The notes: generated from the sequence alone by a model not told the origin. Shown: positions 1 through 14,544, numbered from the stretch's first letter. The stretch is DNA of 64,000 nucleotides from Vespula vulgaris (GCF_905475345.1 NC_066587.1:8857070-8921069); one strand, 5' to 3'. Translations and numbers: made by a program.

Positions 1-3000
1 CTCGTAAAATGATGGAGAATTCATCGAGTATAATATCGGTATTACGTAATAAATATCTTTATATATTATATGTTTTTCTTCTTGTTTGGAGTTGTCTAAG
101 ATCGTATTAAAAAAAATTGATCCATCTGATGAACAAGGTAATTTATCTTTGCGTTTATGGATAAGTCGAGATTTTTTCCAGCTACGAATAAAAGGTACGA
201 GAGAGAAGATATCACGAAAGTTTCGAAGCATTCTTCAGTGGATGCTAGAAACCGAATTCCTCGCGCGAAGACTTTAAGATTTTATACTCTCTTTTTCTCT
301 CTTTCTTTCTCTTTTAGCTTATACATTCTACTATTCCCCTTAATCATCCGTTCGTTTCCTGCGGGCTTTGTTACGCCCGCTTATTAAACGGAGCAAGGTG
401 CATTGCCACTCGACGTACCAGGAAGGACATAAATTAAATTACCTTAGGGCTAAGTACTAACGCTTAAACGACTTAGGAAGCGCGTTCGTAAACTCGGAAG
501 CGAGTGATTTCGCACGTGATTGTAGGAAGAGCTACTGAGAAAAAGCATCAGTCTACAGTATCAAAAGGATGATCGAGTCGAATTTTGATGTATTTTAAAA
601 AATTTTTTATATCGTACAATATTCAAAGATCGATCGAATCTCTTGAAAAGATCGAGAAATCTGATCGAATGTTCGTTGCTAATTCAATTATCGTACGTTT
701 CGAGACTTGATGGAAAATGGTTTTCGTCGAGATGTATGTGAAGAGAAAAAGTCTGTGTCGGGCGAGCAATAATAAAAATCCTCCTCAAAGAAATGCATTC
801 GCGATCGATCGAATTAATTTCGGTAAACGAAGATTCATGCTCGAACGATTCCATTTAATGGCTGGGTATTATTTAGTTGGTTGTTGAATTTCTTCCTAGA
901 TTTTCCGTTAGTCAAGCACACAACAAATAGAGACGTATACGTGAGGGAATAATTTTCCCGAACTATTCCATGCGATTTTCGTGAATTACGAGGCGCACCT
1001 TCATAGCCGTGACGGGTGGGCGAACGCGATCTGTTCGCGATAGCAAATAGAACTCTCTCTTCCTCGCACGATCTTGTAGAGATGCAATCAAACAGGCCTC
1101 ATCAATCTTTTTTCCTCTGCTTTCTATCAGCTCTCTTTCTCTCGACGATTAAAACGCTGATCGATCGATCCATCAATCTCGTAAATCACAGGAAAGTGCA
1201 CGACTTTTTAGATAATGGAAAATTTATTCTTATCCGCGAGTAGAGTTTACGAGTTATCGTGCAATATAAATATTCATGAAAGAAATAAACGACGTATTTC
1301 GATACTTTTATCTTTCTTTCTCTCTTCATTTTATGTTCGTTGAATGCTTGAGCGAATTTGTGTGAAAGCGAAGGACCGCCAAGGAACCCTGAGATGATAT
1401 TTCGAAAAAAAAAGATTGATCGATAGAGAGAATGAATAGAAGGAGGCGGTGAAAGGATTTTCTTTCAAAGAGGGACAGTAATGGATTAATAAAGAAATTC
1501 TCTGTTAGCTATTTTTAATCGGTCAAAATGAAAATTATATAATTGTGTTCTGATTAATAATTTATAGGGATTAACAATTTAATCAAGATATTTATGCCTT
1601 GCATCAATTATAGCAATTAATCGTTAATTCGATTACTTGGTAATTATTAATTTGATTAGATTTTGTCTAATTCTATGTTCTTCGTCGTATGAGGACGAAT
1701 ACGTTGAATGTTATGTGGATGAACAAGAATGCAAAAAGCAAGAGGAGTCCTTTTTGTTGCGATAAGCGCGAAATCGAGCCACCGTACCGGTATCCCGTTG
1801 CACGAGTCTAGAAAAAATAAGAAGTAAAAGAAGAGGAGGAACTCTTCTTGACCCGCTCGGAATAGGTACGTGCCAGGAAGAAGCAAGTTTAGATCGATAT
1901 AGTGCCGGCAATCAGGCCTCGTACCTTCGTTCCTGCCTGTAACACGGCTCCGCGTGAGCTCGATATTATTAACCTAATGCTCGTGTACATCCATGTAGTA
2001 ATTAACGAACGAATCGCGTCGGTGATTTACCAAAACGTTAACAATAAATTCATCTTAAATATAAAGTGCTTAACTTAGCGCTTGTCCGTAAATGACATAA
2101 GTGAGTTCTATCAAAATCAATCATTTCATTACATTGATATCATTGATCGTCTATAAATTCGATCGAACTCAAGTTCATAACTTAGAAGAAGCAGAATATG
2201 AAGAGGTCTTAGAATCTCACGGCGTCTAACGGTTTTCGCGGAGAAACGAAGACGTGCATAGCGAATGTAATTCGAAATTAGAAGCGGCACAACTAAGGAA
2301 GGCTCTCGCGTAAGTGCGGAAGCTGGACCATCATGAATCCGCGAAAGAATGAGAAGAGATCGAGAAGATAGTGGTATATATCGCGAACTCGGTAGAGTAA
2401 ATCGCGCGAAAGTAAGGGAGATAACGAGGGGAAGAGAAGGACAGAAATGGAAGATTAACTTATTGTACCAAGGCCCATTGTCCGTCATATTAAGCATAAC
2501 GAAATTTCAATAACAAAATAAAAATACAATTAAATGTAGCATATAGAAAATAACGAAGACATTTTATTTTGGAAATCGAAAGAAGTACAGTTTACAAATA
2601 AATTTAAAGAAAATACAGTATTTTTATACTACAATATAGTATTATTCAAGGTAATGTAACTAGTGAAGTATGGATAAGAAGATATAGAAACAGAAAAAGT
2701 CGGACGAAGAGAAGCGGAGCGAGGTAAATAAATAAATAAGGATAACAAATAGAGATACAGAGATACACAAAGAGTTTACCGATGTATCCTTGCTCGTGGT
2801 TGGCATGAATGAGCTCTAACGCGTTATTAATAAATGGTAGGGAGAAGTATTACGGAAGTATGAAAACGGTAATGGATAACTGGAAACGACGAAGATCGAC
2901 GGTGGCGCGTAAGAAAGAGCGAGACGAACCTGATGGTTGTTGGTGGTTGTACGAACGAAGTCACGTTCGACAACGTCGTTACGGTATTCACGAGTAGCTC

Positions 3001-3027
3001 GCGAATCAAGTGGAGATCATAGTGCGA

Positions 3028-3065
3028 CAAAGAGAAAGAAAGAGAGAAAGAAAGAAAGAGAGATA
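3028..3065. repeat. GAAA/GA purine repeat
   Basis: Purine-only GA and GAAA units. A second similar tract follows at 3116-3180. Confidence 0.85.
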
Positions 3066-3115
3066 GTTGGGCTTCTTCAAGAAGCCGCCCAGAAGCTAAG
3101 ATCGGTCGTTCGGAT

Positions 3116-3180
3116 AAAAAGAAAGAGAAAGAGAAAGAGAGAAAGAGGGGGAGGCAGAAAAAGAGGAAGGGAGAAAGAGA
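3116..3180. repeat. GAAA/GAGG purine repeat
   Basis: A near-pure purine tract of 65 bp with a single C. Confidence 0.85.
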
Positions 3181-5952
3181 TCGACGAGTTCATCGTTCGG
3201 CCCTTCCCTGACTTTTCGCCCTTAACGAGATGAGTCACGTGCATTCATTCGAAAGAGAGGATACGAAACTTGGTCATTGTCGTAGTCATCCGATCTCGCG
3301 ATAGAAAGAAAGATGGACCATGAAAAGAAGAAAGCGGAAAAGAGATTTTTCGTGAAGCTCGGAATACCTGGATACACCTTTGGGATCGGTCCTGATCCGC
3401 GATTGGTCCGTTTCGCGTGATCACTTCATCCGCGATCGCCTCGAATCCTGGTAGGCTGCTCGCTCGACGTTTTGATCTCCAAGCGCGTCCTTTCGACGAT
3501 GCCAGCAACAACGACGTTGACGTACATTGATGATATCTCCATTGTGATGTTGCTTTTTCAAGGATTTCGCGAGCTGTTATCGATCTTTGACGTACAACTC
3601 TCTCATCTTCCAGAAGAATAAAATTAAGAAAATCTCTTTTATCGTTGCAAGGTCGACTTTGAAATTTACCTTTCTTTTTCTTCTTTTTTTTTCAATGAAA
3701 AATCACTTTGGTTTTCAATATATCAAATTACAAGAAAATGATCAAAATTGAAACATCCCTTAGAAGGAGAACAAAAAGCACGAGGCTAGCCTGTACTTTG
3801 GATATTGTTGTGCGGAGGGCAAAATAAGAATGCCGTAGACACGTCCTCGATGAGAGACGATCGTGTCGCGGATATTCAATAAGTCGAGTGGTTTAAGGTT
3901 TAGCCGTGACGAACGCCGGGCTAGCACTGAACGGCTTAACCGGTATACAACCACTGACCATCACCATCGCAGCCATCGTGGCTCTCTCCCTCTTGATCTC
4001 TCTCTCTTTCTCTCCTTTCTCCCAGCTCACTCGACGCGTTCTCTTCTACACCGCTAACTGCTATCTCGTTGCTCGTCCTTCTTCCAGGACGCATCCTATG
4101 TTCCTCGGTAACTTTTATTCAAAGCCGCCGGAAGCAGAACTTACAAAATTCGCGATTGAGACGAGTCCTATGTGATCACTCTCGAGTTAATTTCCGATCG
4201 ATGTTATCACTCGTGTACCATCTCATAATCGTATTTAGCTTCCTTTGATCTCTAAAATTTTTTCAAAACAAAAAAAGGAAGGGGACGTTCGATACTCGAC
4301 ACGTATAATTAATTTAATCGCAAAATACTAGGCGATCGAGATTTAATCAATTTGCGATGTATTTCATTATCCCTGCTCCAATTTGAAAGAAAGAGACAAG
4401 AGACGTTTAGCGCAAAGTATCGCTTTTCCTTGTTTATCTCCAAGTCCTACGTTGTTGTTGTGCGTCGAGCCGCGCAAGAAGTAAGAATGTTGGCACGATG
4501 GACGACGAAGAGGAACGAGGAAGGAGGTAAAAGAAAACGATGGCCGAGCCGCAGGAGGCGGCTATGGAGGAGAGGAAAGAGAAAACGAACGACCGTCGGC
4601 CCGTGACGCGATTAATGACGAAATTATTTCCACTAATTACGAACCGTTGCGAGAGCAGCATTGCCGTGAGCCGTTTCTCTCTTCTCTAGACCCGTGCTTT
4701 TTCTTTTTTCATTGGGACTTTAACTGGGAGGATAGGATCGCGATCTTCTCTCTTTGTCGAATACCAGTGAACTTTATTTTTTTGTTATATTCAATCGCCC
4801 TGATAAACGTATTTTTGTCTTTTTTTTTTCTTTGCTTCTCTCAACGATCGAACATTAATTATATTTGTTAATTAATACTCTCTAACACTCGAAAGACAAA
4901 GTTCCATATTTCTCATTTTTTGCGAGTGAAGTAGCGATCGCACGCTATTCTAAGGAATTTCCTATGGCATGCCACGTACGCGATGACACGTACGGTGAAC
5001 GAGGAGGATACTTCGGGTCTGAGCGATAAATGCAACCGATTAACGGCCCGTAGCGAACTCTAGAGATCTTTGTGAGAGGGATACGAAAAACTCGGAAAGA
5101 AGCCGGACCTTGGAAAGAAGAGAGAAGAGAAGAGAATTCGGGAAGTCGAAGAAAAGATCGATCCGAGGAGATAAAATACCGTTTAGAATGCAATCTCGCG
5201 TGTCCCTCGTAAATTCGACACTGGAGAGATCATCGATTAATGGTCGATGCAAAATAGTACGCTGCATCCTTCTCGTCGTCGACGTCGTTGTCGACGCCGT
5301 CGCTGTCGACGATATCAACGACTTACGATTCCTTAATACAGCGACGACTAGAGAGAAACCGAGATAGAACGAGCAAAGATACGCGTTGCAATACGCACGA
5401 GCAACGGTCTTTAGCTAATGTTTATTCATTTGTTTTAATTAACCGAGTCTACGTCGGGAGTCGAGCCTTTCCTAACGCGGCGGTTGTGGCGCTAGAAAAA
5501 AGGAAGGTGGAAAATAACTGTAAAATTAACACGAATTATCGTCTCGGAAGCAGAAGAACGCTACGTTCCGACATAACAAACTTTGAAATGTATTCTCCAG
5601 TCTGCGACTGCATGAAAATTTAAAGATCGAATCTCGCCTACGCTTTTTCTCTTTTTTTCATTTTATTCTTTCTTCAATACGATGCAGTCTTTTCTTATCA
5701 ACTTTATTAACGCTTCATAAAATCTAATTACAGTTTATGCCCAGCGAAGCTACTTTCGAGATTCGAGCAAAATCGGGATATAAGTCAGGATCGCGGAAAC
5801 GTTATTCTCGAGGATAACGTGTACATTCTAGTTTCTCGGTATTCGGGTCGTTGAGTGTTAATGAAGGATTATCACATCGGATTCTTTAAAACTCTCGAGT
5901 TCTTCGAATCATCTATTAATCTCTTTAAATCCTCCTTATAGATATTATAGAT

Positions 5953-5955
<3 letters not shown>

Positions 5956-6033
<78 letters not shown>
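5956..6033. repeat. (GA)n microsatellite, 78 bp, longest in the window
   Basis: Essentially uninterrupted GA dinucleotides. Long GA tracts are substrates for GAGA-type factors and are highly length-variable. Confidence 0.97.
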
Positions 6034-6036
<3 letters not shown>

Positions 6037-8468
6037 GATAGGTGAAGATATCGTTTTCTCTCTTTAACTCGTATTTCAAAATTGTGAGATTATAATAAAA
6101 GTGTTATAAAATCATTTAGCCGATTAATAATTTAAGACGATTATTATGTTAAGAATATAACTATTACATCAACGGCGAGTAACTGGCGGCCAGTGAGCTG
6201 CATGTGGCTCTTGCTTCTACTAGCCTGTTCCGATAAGGCGAGAGAAAACGATATCCACTATTTGACACCGCCGTACCTCGTAAACTGCATGGTTTATGTT
6301 TTTAAGGATGGAGTGATGGCTAGTGAATTTAAGTAGTAAGGAAATGGATTGATCGATGGTGACTCACGATTGTAAAATTGCCCATCCCTATATTATTACA
6401 TTATCAAAATTAATTTCATTGGTTAATTGGATAGTGATCATTTGATATGTTTAAAAATGTTCATCATCTATCCATTTAAAATTAAATCGGTTCTATTTTA
6501 GCGTAGGATAGTATATTGATTAAGTGGAAAGGCGATGTTTCAGAAACGATCCTGGCACGTGCTCTTCTCTAGTTCCAGTTTACTGCAATTAACGGAAGTG
6601 CAACTTGAAGATGGAACTGCTTTTACACGAGTAAACGAACAACTCACGGAGATGGAAACGCAGAGAGATTGTAAGTATAGCTACGATTGCGATAATTACA
6701 ATGGTAGATAGTAAATAGAACTGTTTTAGTTCGATCGATTAATCGGTTTATACGTTGTCTGTTGTCTCATTAACAATGACAATTTATATCTTCCTCTTCA
6801 AATAATTACTAAACAGATATAATTGATTTTAATAAGCAGACGATTATAATAAGTAGATATCAATTGATTCAAACGAACGGTACAATAATGGTTATTTATT
6901 ACGAGCTTCAATTTCAAATTAATTCGATAGATGATCGAACGAAATTAAATTAATTGGATTTCTACTATAAACCTCGTCTTTATATATAATGATTTTCCGA
7001 TTATCGAGGGAGAAAGAGTGATACTCGTGCGAAGAGATCGATTTGCTTCTTATTTTTCGCATGATATTTACCGAGTAAACATCGGTATTGACTTTGCAGT
7101 TGAGTATGACGCTACGGATGGAAGAGTTCGTCGGAGAAGGATCGTTCATTGAACGGACATTCTCGAAACCACGGTGGTTAAAGTGCTACCTCGAGTTTGA
7201 TTTTTTTTTTTAACTTAAGTTCGTTTTGTTTTACTTTTTCTTTTCTATTAATAGATATATTACTGTTCTTTGAAGGGTTAGAAAGAGGAAAGTGAAGTCG
7301 TATAATGTTCGAGATAGTTTTTTGAACGATGACAGATGGTAGCAAATTTATTTCAATAGTCATTAGTTATGTCTTTGTTTAAAATGATTTTATCCTTGAT
7401 TTCCATTTTGAAACAAATGTAATAGTGTTCGTGAAGAGGTAAAATAAATACCTACATCGACAGAGGTTTATAATAACATCGAAGAAAGAAAAGAGCCAAG
7501 GGAGATAGAACGATATGATCATCGATTTACCGATATATATAGGAATGTTAGCGGATTCCTACTTTGAGAGAATGGCACATATCTCGCGGAGTTCTGTAAT
7601 GATCTAGAGTAGTGCCTATCTTTTTTTTTCTTTCCGTTTTCACATCACTTCTGTATCATAGATCTTTCGATGATACTCGTCTTATTCTCGATCTAGCATG
7701 AAAATTACTTTGGACTTCCGAAAGATTTATTTTTTAACTCAAAAGAAAAAGACGCTTAGAGAAAGCGAGATCTTAACGAAATAGAGTTTATTTTTGAGAG
7801 ATTATTTTTGGAAGAAATTCAGAAAACGTGACATTTTTGAGAAATCGATGCAACTATTCGACTATCTCGAAAGTTATCTCGTTTTTTAAAATATTAGGAA
7901 CGAGTATGGAACAAATTTCTGAGTTTTATGTTAATTTGCATTAAATTACTTTCAGGTTTCTAAGAAATACGCTTATTAACGCAAACGAATTAACTTGCGG
8001 AAGACATTTTTGTCCTCTTTGAAGTTTTTAGAACAATCATATTAATCGATGAGGTTTCGACCTCAAAATCGAATTTAACAATAAGTGCTGAACTTCTAAT
8101 ACCGTTTTAACAATTCCTCGTATCGCGTAATTCGACTCACGCCGCCCCTTTCGATTCTCGTTCGCCTTTAATCAAAGATCATAATCATATCGCGATAGTG
8201 TACCCGTCATCGACCGTTCGTACCGATAATAACCGGCCGAGTCGTATCGTGACCAAGCTTACGTATTTAGTATTACAACGAGTGAGTGTACCGTACACAC
8301 TCGTCCCATAAACGCGAAATTCTCTTATACAAATCATATTCTCTCGCTCTCTCGGTATTCTCTAGCAGAGGAATGCAAACCCGTTCTACGAGATAATCTT
8401 TTCTTTACGTGAGTCCCTCGTAAGGACTAATTAAGTGTCTCCCTCGATGTATCTTGAATGTCGAGATT

Positions 8469-8487
8469 AAAAAAAAAAAAAAAAAAA
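8469..8487. repeat. Poly(A) run, 19 bp
   Basis: A homopolymer run. No target-site duplication or retrogene body was recognised next to it. Confidence 0.9.
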
Positions 8488-8544
8488 GAGAACAAAGCGT
8501 CCTCTCCAGTCGATCGAGTTTAAGTAACATCGTGATTTCACTTT

Positions 8545-8700
8545 CTAGAAGGGGCCGATAAACCTGGCATGTATTCCCGGCCAAATTTCAATGAGCACCC
8601 AAAGGCGGACTTCCCGGAGACGCAGACCCCGTAATTAACGCGGCGAGTACACGAGCTGAGCTCCAGGGCACGATACATCAACGTGTCCGAGTGATTACGA
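8545..8700. promoter_or_regulatory. Candidate regulatory island
   Basis: About 150 bp of GC-elevated, complex sequence (GGGGCCGATAAACC, GTAATTAACGCGG and GAGCTGAGCTCC words) after a poly(A) run. No coding frame survives on either strand. Confidence 0.2.
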
Positions 8701-8902
8701 GCCTCGGTATAGTCTCTCCTTCGACTGGGCCCTATCGCGAATTAAATCTTACTCTCGTTTGGGTAGTCCGTAAAAAAGAAAAGAGGACCCACCGTCGTCG
8801 TCCTTCGACAGGCTTGTTTTTCCTCCTCCTCGTCGTACGTGGCTCTTTTATCGACGAATTTTTAAGAGCATGTTCGTCTAATCAAGTGAAAGTCTTCGGG
8901 TA

Positions 8903-8936
8903 TCTTTTTCTCTCTCTCTCTTTCTCTCTCTTTCTT
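8903..8936. repeat. TC-rich repeat
   Basis: TC dinucleotides with CTTT interruptions. Confidence 0.85.
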
Positions 8937-9635
8937 ATACTGGCTTGAAAGAAAAAACGATAATGGAAAATCCTGAATGATTCATAAGAATGACTAATGT
9001 GTATTTTAATATATTTTATGATTTTCAACATCTCTCATTCCTGTAGAATGGTGATGTGTAGTTGAAGGAATACGAAAACAAAATCGTTTATCGTACATTC
9101 TCGATTTGGATTGAGCCCAAAGAGAACATCGCATTGCGCAAAGGATCTATGTTCAAGAAAAGTTTCTTCTAAAAATAGACATGAAACGACGACGTCGACG
9201 AATACAGGAATATCAGGAAATGAAATACAAATTTGAATCTAAATTAAGTATTATATTAATTTTATTTTATTTTTTTTATGATAGGTATATATGATTTTCA
9301 AGATTAGAACTTATTTCATATGTCTTGCAATACTTCAGATAACGTAGGTTCTACTGTACTGTACATAGGTTAATACAAATGACCAGGGGAGTAAAGTCGT
9401 TTACAGTTACCGTTAATCGATGTCTCCGAGCATTATGTTTTACTCTTACCAATCTTACTCAATGAAAGTCTATGAGACTACGACTACGAAGTAGGAGAGG
9501 GAAAGAGAGAGATAAAGAGAGTAGACTGGCTCTCCACTTGAGATAAACGCTCCACCGGGCGAGCAATTACTGACTCGCGTACATCCTATGCCATCGAGTT
9601 AATAACTCACGTTTTAAGAGCTAAGTAGAAAGAGC

Positions 9636-9688
9636 AAAAGAGAGGAAAAGAGAGAGAGAGAGAGAGAGAGAAGAGAGAGAAAGAGAGA
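9636..9688. repeat. Purine tract with GA core
   Basis: An all-purine stretch, pure GA in its middle from 9649 to 9671. Confidence 0.9.
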
Positions 9689-10785
9689 CTTTCGACTTGG
9701 CAACACTAATTGCTTCCAAGTAAGTTCTCCGAGAACGACGTAATTCTTTTCTTTCTTTTCAAAAATTCCGTAAGATCGATAGTATTTCTGTCGCCTTTCT
9801 TAAGATCGATCAAACTTCTCAACTTATCGACGAGGGTCTTCGGGACTCCTTTCGAAATCTCGTTTAAAAGCATCGTATCTTTTGCGATCTTTCTACAATA
9901 GCTTGTGTATTCGCGTCTTACTTCGAAAGAAAACAAGTTCGTATTTGGGATCGTTTCAATGGCTGAAAATATTCTCGAAATCGTCCGTTATTCCCTCGAG
10001 GGGTTCTTGGACCGTTTTAAAGGTCGAGAAACAGCGTAGCAACCTCCCGTCGTTAGCATTGTGCTTTAAGAATGACAATAGAAGAACACGTTGGGTGCAT
10101 CGAGAATCGTGACTGTGGACATCGCATGTAGGCTGCAGCGTGCTCGACCAGGCTGGTCAATATTTATCAGAATATCGCGTCCACAGGCACCACCTTTTGC
10201 TTCTTCCTTTCTTCTTTTTTCCTTATGAGTCTAGCCATAAAAGAAGACTTTCGAGGATAATCTCGTAATGCGGAAGGAGACCGTTCAAAAGTACAAAAGT
10301 TCTTCGTCATCGAAGTTAGTTAAAAAAGAAAACAAGTACTACGATGTGTTTAAATTCTACGAAGTATGATTCAAAATCTCGTGGTGCCTTAACCCTTTTT
10401 CTTTTCGTCTATCCTCGCTCACACAGCAGGAGGGTTCCCCTAAATCGATGATCTCATTCGGTAGGATTTTTTGATAAAGACTTATATGAATGACGTGTTG
10501 TAATCAGAGATTTGGGAAGGTTCTCGAAGTTAAAAGCATCTACCGGACTCTTATTCGTCACTGTCAATGGAGATGAGAGTCAACGTACAGGAGATAGAGC
10601 ACGGAGATCACTTTCGAAATGGTCTCGTTTCTAACCATCTAACGATGAGACACGCGAGGCGTTCGAATATCATGCATCTCCACCCAGTCTTTCGAGCTCT
10701 CGATTTTCTTTTTTCTCGTCGCCTCGCGAAAATTAAAGATTTTAAAATATTACGAAGTCTATGGTACGTGTACTTAGTTTTATAT

Positions 10786-10810
10786 ACACACACACGCACA
10801 CATACACACA
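10786..10810. repeat. (CA)n microsatellite, impure
   Basis: CA units with one G and one T interruption. Confidence 0.85.
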
Positions 10811-11214
10811 TTTCCTATATTATTCTTTTTTGTTTTTGACGAATAATCGTGGAGAACGTAAGGGATTCTACGTGTACGATCTTTATACGATCTTTGTACG
10901 TAGAACTCGTCTAACGTAACGAACGAACTCTACTAGGAAGAGTGAGAAAATTTGTATCTTGATATTCTACTTCCGGTAATTTTTTTTTTTTACAATAAAA
11001 ACTAATTACTTTAAAACGCGAGGACGATGGCTTTAATAAGGACGCCGGAAAATTTTCTCAGGAGCTTCTTGAGAAACATGCTGTTTTCGCATTCTACAAT
11101 AGTTTTGAAAGTAAAAGGAGAACTCGCGGGAGGCAGCCCTATCTAATGCGAGCGTGTCGTATGTACGTGGGGCTAATTTGGAGAAAGTACGAAAGTACGA
11201 GAGTAAAGGGATGG

Positions 11215-11215
11215 G

Positions 11216-11278
<63 letters not shown>
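11215..11278. repeat. (GA)n microsatellite
   Basis: Pure GA from 11229 to 11276, preceded by GAAA units. It creates spurious Leu-Ser frames on the minus strand. Confidence 0.97.
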
Positions 11279-11280
<2 letters not shown>

Positions 11281-11479
11281 TCATAGCAGTCGTCATTATC
11301 GGCGTTGAATGGACACTCGTCGTGTCGTTGTACGTGCTCGACGATCCGCCATCGAGATCCCATCTTAAAGAAGAAGAAGACGAAGAGAGACGCTCGGCTT
11401 CGCTCGCTCCCATTAGAATCGAGCTACGGCATGTGGCTCGTTAGTTCCGTTTAGATGATCTTATCGCGTACGATGCTGA

Positions 11480-11590
11480 TTTTCTTTAATTAGTCGTCGG
11501 GCAGGTGCAATTAAAGCCGCCTCTATTGTGCGACGTTGATTAATGAAATCGCCGAGATACGGATACGGAGCAGAGGCTGAGCCGATCTAG
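11480..11590. promoter_or_regulatory. Candidate regulatory island
   Basis: GC-elevated, complex sequence with GCAATTAAAGCCGCC and GATTAATGAAATCG. Adjacent sequence is AT-rich spacer. Non-coding as far as can be seen. Confidence 0.18.
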
Positions 11591-12725
11591 TATTCTCTCT
11601 TTCTACAACGATCTATACATAAACGTACACTTGCCAGTACAAAGTGTATGAAAGTTTAGAGATATTTGGGAACATCGACATCTTTTTCTATCATTCCAAT
11701 GAAAACAAATGATGCGATTAATTATGTACTATTATATACTGGGACGACTTCGATGATGAAAGTAAAAAAAGATAGGGGAAAGTAGTTAACATATTTGTAT
11801 CATTACTGTATTAGTTCGTTGATAAAAGTATCTAATTTATTTCGATGGTACTTTTCTAATTTTTTATTTTCCCTTATTTTTAATGTAAATTCTCTTTTCT
11901 TAAGAAACAGGTTATTCAAATTAGTTTAAATTTAAAAATAAGTATATTTAATAAATTTCATAGCGCAGACTGTCTCTCTTTAATAAAATAGAATTAAGAT
12001 GGAGCAAGATTAATATTTTATAGAAGATAATTTCAAAAATAAAACAACTTATTGCTTGAATGCGAAAGATCTTGAGTCAATAAATCGAGCTAAATATTAG
12101 CTTCCGAGTACGTTACGAATCGCGGTCGACTTGTCGATAATCATAGCGATAATAGGTAAAATTAGCATTAAACCAGCCGCGTGTGTGAATCTGCATACAT
12201 ACATATGTGAGTATACTCGTTGAATACTTGAACGCAGCAACAAATAGATACAATCGAGTTCCCAAGCACACGTCGGCGTCCTCCTTCATGATCAGTTTTA
12301 ATTACACAAAATTTTCGGTCCATTGTCCGCTTTCGCTTCTCGATATCCGCGTCATTCCGTTCGCGATCGATATCTTGTGAAGAGGAGACCGCACGGAGTT
12401 AGTGAAAGTTATCTGCCGAACGTGAGAAAGAGAGAGAGTTAGCGTGAACTCGGCGTGTTCTCCATGACACACGAGTGATTCACCATTTCTCATTAAAGAT
12501 TCTCTTTGAGATATTCCAACAATAGTCGTGGAATATCCTAAGATATACGTCACATTCTGTGTCTGTATTTGTAGCTATTAATATACTTCAATTTTTAATA
12601 CTCATATTCGACCTTTATCTTCTAAGGAACTTTCTATTCTAAAATCGTTTCTCATAAAAAAGGAAATAATCGTATGTACATGCAGAAAATTATCGAGATG
12701 AAGACGTTGTGAGAACACAAGGGAA

Positions 12726-12727
<2 letters not shown>

Positions 12728-12770
<43 letters not shown>
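12728..12770. repeat. (AT)n microsatellite
   Basis: An uninterrupted 43-bp AT run. Confidence 0.97.
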
Positions 12771-12771
<1 letters not shown>

Positions 12772-14270
12772 TTCGATAATAAGTACCTCTGTAATTCGTG
12801 AGAAGGTTTTGATTTGACGTCGAATTAGAAAAGTGTTTAGGGATATCAGCGCACTCGGTCGATTTCTCTTCTACGAAAGATATTTTACGCCGTAACGAGA
12901 TTTCGCCTCGCGTGAGAATTCTTTCGTTGACTCGTGAAAACTTCGCGTGCCGGTCGAAAAGTTCTTTTTTTAGAAATAATCATAGAGAATTCCTTTTGAG
13001 ATAGTGAAAAGTATAACAGATTATTTCCGAAAAAATGTTATATTTTCACTTACTACTTGGAAAATTCTGCCATATACTCATCCGTAATAAAAGTTGTATT
13101 AAAAGTTGTATGAAGTTGAATTAAATTGATTCGTAATACATTGAAGATGAGATAAGTCGACATCGAAATAGTTTAAAAATTAAGTAAATTAACATCAAAA
13201 CAGATTAAAATCTCTGTAGATTAATATGAAATAACTGCGATGATCTGAAAAAGGCTAAGACAAAATTAATTATAAAAAAACTATAAGATTATTGACAAGT
13301 GAAATTAAAAAATTTATTGATTTAAAGTTCTTCATAAGAGAATATGTGATTTTAAAGTGTACTGCTTCCTTAATTATTTTCCGTAATTTCCTGATTTTAA
13401 TATGTATTACTTATTAATTAAAATTTTTCCTTTTTTTATATGTATAATCTATATGATTGCAAAAGAAATTTGTGTAGGAGCAAATATAATTTCATGAATG
13501 CTTTTCACGCAGTAAATCAATATGTATATCAAAAAGTAAACTTCATTCACGATAAGTATACAAATTTTATTTATTACACAAGGATCGATTGTACTTAAAG
13601 ACTGCTAGTTTCAATGTATTTATTATTTTAATGTATTTAACGACAACATAAATACTGCTGAGTCAATTAGCTGTATAATTCGGTGTATTTTAATAATTTT
13701 ATTTTTTATTAATCATTATTTAATTTATGCAATCAATTCCGAAATGTTATTTCAATTTACTACATTTAGATTTCAAGAAATATACTGAAAAAATTTGTGA
13801 TACTTCTTGTTGTATAATTTAATTTTGCTTTAGCGAATAAATCTTAAGAAATAAATTATACCTCTATACAAGCTATAATTGCAAGATCTCATAGTCATTA
13901 TTTTCCATCTAGCATCACGGAAAAGTTGAGTGAATTTCTAAATTTCATAGTCAATAATTTTACGTTTGTTGTTTTTCATAATTAATGTTCTAACGACTTT
14001 GTTTTAGCCTTTTCCATATCCTTATTAAGATCAAATCATTTTGATTCTTTTTGTCCGTTATACTGTCATTCAGAACTGAATTTCGAACTGAATTTTTTTA
14101 TTTAATACGTCTATATAATTAAGTACATATATTATATTTATAATAAGGGTAATATAGAGATTCATTGATTTTCTATATATTTTTTAAAAATGATATGCTA
14201 TAATTTAAAATTACGTGAATAAAAAGTGTTTTATCGAGTCGGATTTAAATGAAAAAAGATGACTATTGAT
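12771..14270. other. Very AT-rich gene-free block
   Basis: One of the most AT-rich parts of the window, with stop codons in all frames and no long open frame. It includes a short tandem AAAAGTTGTAT duplication near 13088-13112. No motif cluster was recognised. Confidence 0.6.
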
Positions 14271-14544
14271 TGAAACAAATCTTAAAGATTGTTTCTCAAT
14301 ATTTTATTTGAACGATATCCTATCTGCTTTTCTTCCTTTCGAATTACTAGAATATTTGCAACGTCAAAGTGAAAGCTTGAAGAAGGAACGACAAATAATA
14401 TTTCTTTCTCTATTTCTCTCCGAATCATATGGTAGATGCTTTCTTTGCGCAAAGACTTTGACATTCGTGCGACGAGACACTCACGCGATGTCTCGCGTTT
14501 AAAGCGAAGACTTTATCGAGCACGTGCCATCTACCTTGACCTAT

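Larger units (their letters stand above)
1..5955. other. Gene-free spacer, left end
   Basis: AT-rich DNA with GAAA/GA purine tracts near 3.0-3.2 kb and a CGTCGTCGAC-like run near 5275-5310. Open frames are short and rich in Arg, Ser, Leu and Phe, as expected from CGA/TCT-rich composition. No exon pair with matching phase was recognised. Confidence 0.6.
6034..11214. other. Gene-free spacer with several simple repeats
   Basis: After the long GA tract there is a GC-elevated patch at 6166-6300, then AT-rich sequence. The region includes the island at 8545-8700 and repeats at 8469, 8903, 9636 and 10786. No coding feature was found. Confidence 0.6.

Noticed and set aside
4540..4689. 49-codon frame starting MAEPQEAAMEER with good ATG context
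   Set aside because: It lies in a purine-rich GC patch, is short, and has no partner exon or known similarity. It could be a first coding exon but cannot be supported.
11033..11413. Leu-Ser-rich 126-codon minus-strand frame
   Set aside because: Its core is the GA microsatellite read in frame on the opposite strand.
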